5,786 bases of DNA from Pedosphaera sp. (GTDB taxonomy: Bacteria > Verrucomicrobiota > Verrucomicrobiae > Limisphaerales > Pedosphaeraceae). A program made the translations under genes and the position numbers. The notes under the pieces are model-generated. The model was given only the letters and a program-made list of their open reading frames with translations, searched no databases and was not told where the DNA came from. The stretch spans positions 1 through 5,786 of the forward strand of contig JAQGPB010000434.1 in assembly GCA_028293265.1 (NCBI GenBank), written 5' to 3'. Below are positions 1 to 5,179 of this stretch, piece by piece. Position 1 is the first letter of the stretch; the number at the start of each line of letters is the position of its first letter.

Positions 1-5
1 GTTCC

Positions 6-590
6 TTAAGCCTCGCCGACGGGGGGCGTGGGACCCAGGATTGCAATAGTTTCTCCAATTGATTCATGTTGTTCATACGCTTCACCTTTCAAACAGGCCC
101 GCAGTTTTTGCAGGCCGTAACGGTATCGCCCGGCCACCGTGTTGGGCGATGTTTCAAGCAGTTGGCCGATTTCCTCAAAGGTATATTCATGCCAGATTTT
201 GAGCACGATGACCTCGCGCTGGTCCGGCGGCAACTGGGTCAGGCACCGCATCGCCGCGCGTTCGTGGGGCGTTTCCGAGGTCGAACGTTCGAACCACCGG
301 TGTGATTCCAATTCCCGCGTCAGCCGCCGCCACAAACTGCGCCGGTGATTCAGTGCCCGGTTGCGAAAACTCCGCACACAATAATGCTCCGGCTGTTCCG
401 GCGGCGCGTCTTTCTGCATCAGGGCCAGGAACGTTTCCTGCAAGACATCCTCGGCCTCGCCATGGCTCAAGCCCAGCGCCCGCCCATACAGCAGCAACCC
501 CGCCGCCTTGGCCTCGTAAACCTGCTCACACCATGCGAGTTCGGATTTCTTCACATCCACAATCACCCAATAGACACCAATACCCGCCAA
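6..590 (-). CDS. ECF-type sigma-70 family RNA polymerase sigma factor
   Basis: Probable alternative sigma factor that directs RNA polymerase to a small regulon. Numbered from the longest frame (194 aa), region 2 covers about residues 31-98: AEDVLQETFLALM (46-58) matches region 2.1-2.2, and FRNRALNHRRSLWRR (75-89) resembles the basic region 2.3-2.4. Region 4 covers about 112-168, with LPPDQREVIVLKIW and the helix-turn-helix YTFEEIGQLLETSPNTVAGR. Regions 1 and 3 are absent, as in ECF factors. A short tail (170-194) has no recognised motif. The start is uncertain. The longest frame begins at TTG (588-590), but in-frame GTG codons lie at 564-566, 558-560 and 552-554. The last gives MKKSELAWCEQ and has GGGTGA 8 nt upstream. 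A TATACA -10-like hexamer (599-594, minus) almost touches the TTG and also favours a later start. No anti-sigma gene is visible, but the window ends 5 bp past the stop. The family call is solid; the target genes are unknown. Confidence 0.9.
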   Translation of the reverse strand: MAGIGVYWVIVDVKKSELAWCEQVYEAKAAGLLLYGRALGLSHGEAEDVLQETFLALMQKDAPPEQPEHYCVRSFRNRALNHRRSLWRRLTRELESHRWFERSTSETPHERAAMRCLTQLPPDQREVIVLKIWHEYTFEEIGQLLETSPNTVAGRYRYGLQKLRACLKGEAYEQHESIGETIAILGPTPPVGEA

Positions 591-745
591 ATTTGTATAA
601 AATTAATTCCCCGAAAATGAGATCCGTGCGGTTTTGGGCGCAAACAATTATTTACGAACAGCTTGCGAAGATGAATGTCGTGCCTCGCTGTTTTCGGTGG
701 AACAACAAACGATTTGCCCGTGGAGGCGCTGCCACCCCCATATTT

Positions 746-969
746 CAATCCTGAAAGGATTGGATCATTCAGCCCAAGGTTGGCCCGATTCACAGAGGGC
801 CTACCTTGGGGAATCGCCGTTAAATTTCCCAACCCTGAAAGGGTTGCATACCGGGGTCGTGCGGGCAAACGAGGCAACCCTTTCAGGGTTGGGATTTTCT
901 CCAAACGCTTCCCCGGGGTAGCTCGTGCCTCGCAACCCCAGGCTGATGGATTCAATCCCGTTGGGATTG
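746..969. repeat. Array of short hairpins in the sigma factor-feoB spacer (REP/BIME-like)
   Basis: This array explains most of the 434-bp gene-free stretch 591-1024. Four 17-nt palindromes each have a 7-bp perfect stem and 3-nt loop: 746-762 (CAATCCT/AGGATTG, loop GAA), 830-846 (CAACCCT/AGGGTTG, loop GAA), 875-891 (same stem, loop TTC) and 953-969 (CAATCCC/GGGATTG, loop GTT). The second and third are exact reverse complements, and the match extends to 21 bp (827-847 and 874-894). A longer imperfect palindrome at 773-810 has arms CCCAAGGT/ACCTTGGG and GGCCC/GGGCC separated by a T-T mismatch. None is followed by a T tract, so they do not look like intrinsic terminators. The paired inverted arrangement resembles REP/BIME elements, but the GTAG foot of classical REPs is absent. 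From memory, similar CAACCCTGAAAGGGTTG blocks recur in verrucomicrobial genomes; this was not checked. Nothing recognisable was seen in 591-745 or 970-1024. Confidence 0.75.
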
Positions 970-1024
970 GGGAAAGCCGATGGCAACGACACCTCCATCT
1001 GGCACCTCACCGATTCCACCGAAA

Positions 1025-3283
1025 TTAATTCCACCCCAAAAGCCGCCCCCCCTGATACGTAACAAACGCCAGTCCCCACGCCAGCACCCCCATGTAAAGC
1101 CACTGGAAAACCGGCCACTTCCACGAATTCGTCTCCCGCCGCACGATGGCCACCGTGCTGACGCATTGCAGCGCGAACACGTAAAAAACCATCAACGTCA
1201 CCGCCGTCAATGGCGTGTAAACCAGCGTGCCATCTGCCCGCTTTTGCTCCCGCAACGTCTTCGCCAGGCTCGGCGTGATCGCTTCGGATTGCTGGCCCTC
1301 GCCCAGATTATAAACCGTGGACATCGTGCTCACAAAAACTTCCCGCGCCGCGAAGGACGAAACAATCCCAATGCCGATTTTCCAATCGAATCCCAGCGGC
1401 GCGATCACCGGTTCGATAAACCGGCCCATCCGCCCCGCAAAACTGTAGCGCAGCTTCTCGCCCTGCTGCTCCTTTTCCAACGCTGCAAGTTGCCCCGTGT
1501 CGCTGGCGGCAACCGCCGCTCTTTTGACTTCAAACTGGCGGTTCATCTCCGCGTTGTGCGGATAAGTGGCGAGAAACCACAACAAAATATTGATGCCCAA
1601 AATCACCGTCCCCGCCCGCCGCAAAAACAGCCGCGACCGGTCCCACATGTGCCGCAGCACCACCCGCGCCAGCGGACGCTTATACGGCGGCAGTTCCATG
1701 ATCAACATCGGCGTTTCGCCCTTGAGCAACGTTTTCTTGAACAGCCACGCCATCAGCAGCGCGACAATGATGCCCAGCAGATACATCGCCAGCATCGTCA
1801 GCCCGGCCAGTTTGAAAATGCCCAGCACCCGTATGTCTGGAATGCACGCCGCAATCAGCAGCGCATACACCGGCAGCCGCGCCGAGCAGCTCATCAGCGG
1901 CGCCACCAGAATCGTCACCAGCCGGTCTTTGGGGCTTTCAATCGTCCGCGTCGCCATGATGCCCGGAATCGCGCAAGCAAACGAACTCAGCATCGGAATA
2001 AAACTTTTTCCGTGCAATCCCACCTTGCTCATCAGCCGGTCCATCAAGAACGCCGCCCGCGCCATATAACCCGTGTCCTCCAGCAAACCGATGAACAAAA
2101 ACAGCAGCAAAATCTGCGGCAAAAAAACCACCACCGCCCCCACGCCCGCAATCACTCCGCCCACCAGCAGGCTGTTCAATTCACCCGGCGGTATCGCGTG
2201 TCCCACCACGCCGCCCAGCCAGTCCACCCCCGCCTGCATCGCGTCCATCGGAATCCTCGCGAAACTGAAAATGCTTTGGAACATGAATCCCATGATGGCG
2301 ACAAATACCAGCGTCCCCCAGACCTTGTGCGTGAGCACGCGGTCCACCTTGTCGCTGAACGTCTCCTCATTCAGGCGCGTCTCCTTCACCGTGTTTTGCT
2401 GGATGACCGTGATGCAAGCATAACGCGCCTCGATGGCCGCGCTCCTCCATTCGATGCCCGCGCTTTCCAGACGCAATCGCGCCGCTTCCACCGCCTGTTG
2501 AATCGCCGCCGGATAATGCCCCTGGCTCGAAGCCAGCGCCTTCTCGTTGTTCAAAATCAACAACGCTTCCGCGCTGGCCTGCTGGCGATGCTCGTGAAAA
2601 TGAGCGCCCAGCAATTTCGCCAGGCCGTTGATCTCGCTGACAAAGACAGGCGGCAACGCAAAGAAATGTCTTGGAGCAGGCGTCACCGCCCTGGCTGAAA
2701 GCGAGCCCAGGATCTGCTCCCGCAACTGCGGCATCCCGCGTCCGCTGCTCGCCACAATCGGCAGCACCGGCACGCCGAGTTCGCGCGCCAGCATCGCGGC
2801 GTCAATTTCATGCCCGTTGTTTTCCGCCACATCCACCATGTTCAACGCCAGCAGCGTCGGATAGCCCAGCTCAATCACCTGCGTCGCATAATAAAGATTG
2901 CGCTGAAGATTCGAGGCATCCACCACCACCACCACGAGGGCAGGGGCGGGCAGTTCTTTGAGACGATGCAGCAGCACATCCCGCGAAATTTGTTCGTCCA
3001 GCGATTGCGGACTCAGGCTGTAAGTGCCCGGCAAATCCAGCACCTTGATTTCGAGTCCTGCCGGCGCGCCCAGCAGGCGACCTTCCTTGCGCTCCACCGT
3101 GACCCCCGCGTAATTCCCCACCTTCGCCCGCAACCCAGTCAAGCCATTGAACAAAGTCGTCTTCCCCGAATTCGGATTCCCCGTCAAAACCACATACGGA
3201 GCCGCACCCGATGCTCGTGGCGGCGATTGCGCACCACCCGACTGGATGGGAACTCCTTCAAGATTGGGTGCGGCAGAACTCAT
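1025..3283 (-). CDS. feoB: Ferrous iron transport protein B (FeoB), GTPase-coupled Fe(II) permease
   Basis: Inner-membrane Fe(II) importer, 752 aa, close to the usual length (E. coli FeoB is about 770), so complete. A variable 28-residue N-terminal extension precedes the G domain. Its motifs are all present: G1 GNPNSGKT (35-42), G2 around NYAGVTVE (57-64), G3 DLPG (83-86), G4 NMVD (148-151) and G5 near ASSGRG (178-183). A helical linker of the GDI type (about 205-290) ends in EARYACI. The membrane part has two Gate repeats. FLPQILLLF (387-395), LEDTGYMARAAFLMDRL (401-417) and SSFACAIPG (433-441, Cys437) belong to the first. PLMSCSARLPVY (462-473, Cys466) and FAAREVFVSTMSTVYN (644-659) follow. 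The two cysteines match conserved Gate cysteines of FeoB. The start is ATG with no Shine-Dalgarno sequence (upstream GACAGCTAACTA). It is the last gene of the feo operon, 189 bp after feoA. No downstream terminator is evident. Identity is certain. Confidence 0.98.
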   Translation of the reverse strand: MSSAAPNLEGVPIQSGGAQSPPRASGAAPYVVLTGNPNSGKTTLFNGLTGLRAKVGNYAGVTVERKEGRLLGAPAGLEIKVLDLPGTYSLSPQSLDEQISRDVLLHRLKELPAPALVVVVVDASNLQRNLYYATQVIELGYPTLLALNMVDVAENNGHEIDAAMLARELGVPVLPIVASSGRGMPQLREQILGSLSARAVTPAPRHFFALPPVFVSEINGLAKLLGAHFHEHRQQASAEALLILNNEKALASSQGHYPAAIQQAVEAARLRLESAGIEWRSAAIEARYACITVIQQNTVKETRLNEETFSDKVDRVLTHKVWGTLVFVAIMGFMFQSIFSFARIPMDAMQAGVDWLGGVVGHAIPPGELNSLLVGGVIAGVGAVVVFLPQILLLFLFIGLLEDTGYMARAAFLMDRLMSKVGLHGKSFIPMLSSFACAIPGIMATRTIESPKDRLVTILVAPLMSCSARLPVYALLIAACIPDIRVLGIFKLAGLTMLAMYLLGIIVALLMAWLFKKTLLKGETPMLIMELPPYKRPLARVVLRHMWDRSRLFLRRAGTVILGINILLWFLATYPHNAEMNRQFEVKRAAVAASDTGQLAALEKEQQGEKLRYSFAGRMGRFIEPVIAPLGFDWKIGIGIVSSFAAREVFVSTMSTVYNLGEGQQSEAITPSLAKTLREQKRADGTLVYTPLTAVTLMVFYVFALQCVSTVAIVRRETNSWKWPVFQWLYMGVLAWGLAFVTYQGGRLLGWN

Positions 3284-3361
3284 TAGTTAGCTGTCAACAC
3301 AGACTGTGAAAGATGGCGGCTGCAACCACAATGCACAAATTCACGAGGCGCGGCAATTGGT

Positions 3362-3425
3362 TCACCCTCTCCTCGGGGGAGAGGGCAGGGGTGAGGGCGG
3401 GCGTTACTCATTACTCCAACACTCC
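3362..3425. repeat. Palindromic repeat and heptamer run between feoA and feoB
   Basis: CCCTCTCC (3365-3372) pairs with GGAGAGGG (3378-3385) around a 5-nt TCGGG loop. An outer TCACCC (3362-3367) can alternatively pair with GGGTGA (3389-3394). It is followed by a short heptamer run, TTACTCA (3404-3410) and TTACTCC (3411-3417), then AACACTCC. G/C-rich palindromes of the CCCTCTCC...GGAGAGGG kind are dispersed in many bacterial genomes, so this is probably an inserted repeat rather than a feo-specific signal. It lies inside the operon and lacks a T tract in either direction, so a strong intrinsic terminator is unlikely. A moderate effect on feoB mRNA level or stability is possible. The rest of 3284-3472 holds no gene. 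Confidence 0.6.
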
Positions 3426-3472
3426 ATCTTCTGGTCGTGAGGGCGGATGTTCCCTGATTTGAAACTCTAGAC

Positions 3473-3712
3473 TCACACCACGCGCACCCAGATCTGTTCC
3501 GCCTCGCTCCGGCGCAACGTCAAATTATACCCGCGCACCTTGATCTCCACCGGATCACCCATCGGCGCGAAGCGCACCAGCTCCACCGGCGTTCCCACGA
3601 GCAAACCCATTTCCATGAGGCGCGGACGGTTGGCGGGCGGAACCTTGATTTCTGCGACGGTGGCAGTCGCTCCCAGGCTGACCGAAGTAAGAGGCTGCGT
3701 GGCGGCGGCCAT
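3473..3712 (-). CDS. feoA: Ferrous iron transport protein A (FeoA), canonical
   Basis: Small cytosolic SH3-like protein of 79 aa that partners FeoB in Fe(II) uptake. The family signature is clear: an N-terminal PLTSVSLGATATVAEI strand region (7-22), then RLMEMGLLVGTPVELVRFAP (31-50), then GDPVEIKVRGYNLTLRRSEA (52-71), which matches the standard FeoA order. ATG at 3710-3712 is chosen because it begins directly at the conserved domain. It lies 8 nt after the stop of the preceding FeoA-like gene, a spacing that suggests translational coupling. The frame stays open upstream to 3976, but that part overlaps the preceding gene and has no FeoA character. There is no Shine-Dalgarno sequence: the 8 nt before ATG are TTTTTTAT. 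It is followed after 189 bp by feoB on the same strand. It has no cysteines, unlike its upstream paralog. Confidence 0.95.
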   Translation of the reverse strand: MAAATQPLTSVSLGATATVAEIKVPPANRPRLMEMGLLVGTPVELVRFAPMGDPVEIKVRGYNLTLRRSEAEQIWVRVV

Positions 3713-3720
3713 ATAAAAAA

Positions 3721-4017
3721 TCAGGCCACCGTTAATTGGCCCGGCAACGGCGTCACCAAAATGCTCTCCGCCAGTTCCGCGCTGATGCCCAGCCGCGCAT
3801 TGCAGACCTGACAGATGTAATTGCCATCGCGGCTCAAAAGCTTGATCCGCTGCTCTTCGCAAAAACCCATCTCGCGCAGCCGGTCCATAATGTCTTGCGA
3901 GGCCGTCAGTTCTTTGATGCAAACCACCGTGCCCGAACGCACACTGCTCAACGGGCAAACCCCCGGCTGGGCGCATTGCCCCTCGCGGACTACGTTGGCG
4001 GACACCGGCTGCTTCAT
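3721..4017 (-). CDS. Cysteine-rich FeoA-domain protein, first gene of the feo operon
   Basis: A 98-aa protein with a FeoA-like core: VRSGTVVCIKEL (26-37), IMDRLREMGFCEEQRIKLLSRDG (43-65) and ARLGISAELAESILVTPL (74-91). The MDRLREMGF block matches the RLxEMGL signature of FeoA. It differs from the canonical FeoA encoded 8 nt downstream in having six cysteines (15, 21, 33, 53, 69, 72). Two of these form CQVC (69-72), and C15 and C21 lie in an N-terminal extension. This pattern could bind a metal or an Fe-S cluster, which is an inference from composition alone. The start is ATG at 4015-4017. The frame is open to 4248, but that upstream part runs through the promoter and a palindromic repeat, so it is not coding. 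No Shine-Dalgarno sequence precedes it. A promoter and Fur-like site end 9 nt before the ATG. FeoA domain membership is confident; any specialised role is not. Confidence 0.9.
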   Translation of the reverse strand: MKQPVSANVVREGQCAQPGVCPLSSVRSGTVVCIKELTASQDIMDRLREMGFCEEQRIKLLSRDGNYICQVCNARLGISAELAESILVTPLPGQLTVA

Positions 4018-4026
4018 CGTTCGCGC

Positions 4027-4055
4027 AAAATAGGCTAATTGAGACTTAGTTGCAA
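4027..4055 (-). promoter_or_regulatory. Candidate promoter of the feo operon
   Basis: Reading the minus strand, TTGCAA (4055-4050) serves as a -35, followed by a 17-nt spacer and TATTTT (4032-4027) as a -10. Only 9 nt separate the -10 from the ATG at 4017. Transcription would therefore start at or within a few nucleotides of the start codon, giving a leaderless or nearly leaderless mRNA. The -10 is only a fair match to consensus. The assignment rests on spacing, location and overlap with the palindromic operator. Confidence 0.5.
4039..4055. promoter_or_regulatory. Fur-box-like palindromic operator
   Basis: The plus strand reads TTGAGACTTAGTTGCAA, a 17-bp interrupted palindrome of the form TTGnnACTnAGTnnCAA with perfect symmetry at the fixed positions. 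It covers the -35 and most of the spacer of the candidate feo promoter, where a repressor would block RNA polymerase. Fur commonly controls feo operons, and its sites are A/T-rich interrupted palindromes of similar size, some containing a GAGA/TCTC core. The exact Fur or DtxR consensus of this organism is unknown, so the regulator is inferred. Confidence 0.45.
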
Positions 4056-4142
4056 GAAGCAATTTGTAATGCATCCCGGCCCAACCCCGGTCGCATCCTA
4101 CCATGCCACCATTCCCGATGCTGACCGAAGCCTGCCCTTCCG

Positions 4143-4252
4143 CGGAGCGCGGGTCTGCGACCCGCAGCAACATCCAAAACCCCAGGGACTTCGGAATAAT
4201 CCCCACGCATCCGTCATCGCAAAGCCGCTGCGGTTCAGAGACCCGCACTCCG
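4143..4252. mobile_element. 110-bp MITE-like element with terminal inverted repeats
   Basis: The left end (4143-4168) and the right end (4227-4252) are 26-bp inverted repeats matching at 22 positions. Both begin with CGGAG on their outer edge and end with CCGCAGC towards the inside. Each arm also folds alone: the left contains GCGGGTC/GACCCGC around TGC (4149-4165), and the right contains the same stem with one mismatch around AGA (4230-4246). The 58-bp centre has no gene. No transposase is encoded nearby, and no clear target-site duplication was found at the edges. The design fits a non-autonomous element or a paired REP-like (BIME) unit. From memory, GGGTCTGCGACCC-type blocks recur in verrucomicrobial genomes; copy number must be checked. 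Confidence 0.6.
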
Positions 4253-4800
4253 TCCAGGCGGGGATACCGGTACCCATTTTCCCCAATAGAGACCCTTTTT
4301 ATTATAGGCTAAATGCCCAGTTGACAGCAGTCCAAGTTTGGGTCATATTACTTTTGATTCGGGCGGCAGTACGTTTTTTCAGCGGGATTCCCCATCCCCA
4401 CCTCCTTGGCGTCTGTTGCCCGAATCTCTTTTTTAACCCACAGACACCGCCTCCCATCAAATTTGTATATCCCTTCCGCGCTGTTGACCATCCGCCTCAA
4501 AACTCGCACTCACGCCTGCCAAATCAAAGCGCAGCGCAGGCTTTCCAACCGCCAGTAGCAGAGCCTGCTTTAAACCATGCTTCATTGGAAACCTAACCGT
4601 TCCGAACGCCTGAAACTTCTTGACCGGGAAAAGGTCGTTTTGATAGCCTTTCAGCGTTGGAGGCGGACGCTCTTTGATATATTGAAAAACCGGCAGCCAT
4701 GAAAGGGGTGAGAGTGGGTGGTAGCGGATTGAGAGCCAAAGCATAACTTTCACGTTAAAGCTGCTTGCCAGCGAAATTCAAAAACCGGCCAGTTAACATT
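4253..4800. other. Gene-poor spacer; one doubtful 41-codon ORF
   Basis: No recognisable gene, RNA or insertion sequence was found. The only small plus-strand frame with a protein-like composition is 4577-4702. It encodes 41 aa starting MLHWKPNRSERLKLL, with a basic, amphipathic stretch ending LKNRQP. No Shine-Dalgarno sequence or homolog is recognised, so it is not annotated as a gene. A minus-strand frame at 4457-4753 overlaps it and is equally unsupported. Minor structure includes an inverted pair GCAGGCT (4536-4542) and AGCCTGC (4562-4568), and a direct repeat AAAAACCGGC (4685-4694 and 4780-4789). Confidence 0.4.
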
Positions 4801-4843
4801 TTGTAAGCCCTTGTAACGGCTTGTAACACTTAATCACACTTAA
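4801..4843. repeat. 10-bp-period array of TTGTAA motifs
   Basis: TTGTAA occurs at 4801, 4811 and 4821, spaced by exactly 10 bp, with variable bases between. The same phase continues as CACTTAA at 4827-4833 and again at 4837-4843, also 10 bp apart. Because the period is not a multiple of 3, this is not a coding repeat. Ten-bp spacing puts equivalent bases on the same face of the helix, as expected for cooperative protein binding sites or for a degenerate tandem repeat. It lies about 340-380 bp upstream of the beta-propeller gene. Confidence 0.6.
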
Positions 4844-4909
4844 AATGGAAAAATGATCCGTTACGTGGTCAAACAGAGTCGGGCCATGATCCTGCCAAAA
4901 AAGCCCGTA

Positions 4910-4959
4910 ATTCAGCTTAATTCAGGCTGATTCACCCTGATTCATGGTAATTCAGTCTA
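4910..4959. repeat. Five tandem degenerate 10-mers, ATTCAnnnTR
   Basis: Five consecutive units start at 4910, 4920, 4930, 4940 and 4950: ATTCAGCTTA, ATTCAGGCTG, ATTCACCCTG, ATTCATGGTA and ATTCAGTCTA. ATTCA and the T at position 9 are invariant, position 10 is always a purine, and positions 6-8 vary freely. The invariant/variable pattern and strict 10-bp phasing point to selection or copying on a helical repeat rather than simple slippage of an exact unit. No coding frame follows the repeat. Function is unknown. Confidence 0.75.
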
Positions 4960-5010
4960 TTTGGCCACCCCCCCGGCATATATGATTAACGCTACGGCTT
5001 CAGCCACCCA

Positions 5011-5045
5011 TTCAATGTTCAGCGTTCGATGTTCGATGTTCGATG
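5011..5045. repeat. Heptamer tandem array (TTCGATG type), five units
   Basis: Five head-to-tail heptamers begin at 5011, 5018, 5025, 5032 and 5039. The first is TTCAATG, the second TTCAGCG and the last three are identical TTCGATG. The 7-bp period suggests a slippage-prone microsatellite. The frame through it gives a low-complexity peptide (repeating FDV/MFD-like residues) and shows no sign of being a gene. Similar heptamer strings are, from memory, scattered through verrucomicrobial intergenic DNA. Confidence 0.65.
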
Positions 5046-5093
5046 TTTCCGGATTCCGTCGCTTAACGTCGCTGGGCCCCCAAGCCAGGTTTG

Positions 5094-5115
5094 GTGTCCA
5101 CCCTTTAGGGTGTCC
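5094..5115. repeat. Small palindrome with duplicated GGTGTCC
   Basis: CACCCTTTAGGGTG (5099-5112) forms a 6-bp stem with a TT loop. GGTGTCC occurs on both sides (5094-5100 and 5109-5115). It lies in the untranslated region about 70 bp before the beta-propeller start codon. No T tract follows, so it is not a clear terminator. It may be another dispersed short palindrome. Confidence 0.4.
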
Positions 5116-5179
5116 CCCATCGCCCCATCAAAAAATCCTGTTGTAAGCCAGATTAAGTACCCTCAATTTACAGACCAGC

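Noticed and set aside
678..933. Direct repeat TCGTGCCTCGC at 678-688 and 923-933 as possible element borders
   Set aside because: An 11-mer match in a window this size is expected by chance, and the copies do not flank the hairpin array symmetrically.
563..955. Minus-strand 130-codon frame between feoB and the sigma factor
   Set aside because: It is built from the translated hairpin repeats (SGLGNL, NPERV-like pieces) and covers the sigma factor promoter. No family is recognisable.
980..2698. Long plus-strand open frame (572 codons) opposite feoB
   Set aside because: It is antisense to a certain FeoB. The product is dominated by R, H, Q and P, typical of the shadow of a G/C-rich gene, with no domain.
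3362..3394. Intrinsic terminator between feoA and feoB
   Set aside because: The stem is G/C-rich but no T tract follows on either strand. A dispersed palindrome explains it better.
3713..3976. Upstream extension of feoA to a start at 3976
   Set aside because: The extension lies wholly inside the other FeoA-domain gene in a different frame. FeoA homology begins at the ATG at 3712.
4039..4596. Plus-strand 185-codon frame
   Set aside because: It runs through the Fur-like site and the MITE-like element. It has proline-rich composition and no domain, and its start overlaps the feo promoter.
4457..4753. Minus-strand 98-codon frame in the long spacer
   Set aside because: No recognisable motif or start signal, and it overlaps an equally plausible 41-codon plus-strand frame. 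Evidence was not enough for a gene call.
4910..4959. CRISPR array or coding repeat
   Set aside because: Units are 10 bp with no spacers of CRISPR size, and the period is not a multiple of 3. No cas gene is present.
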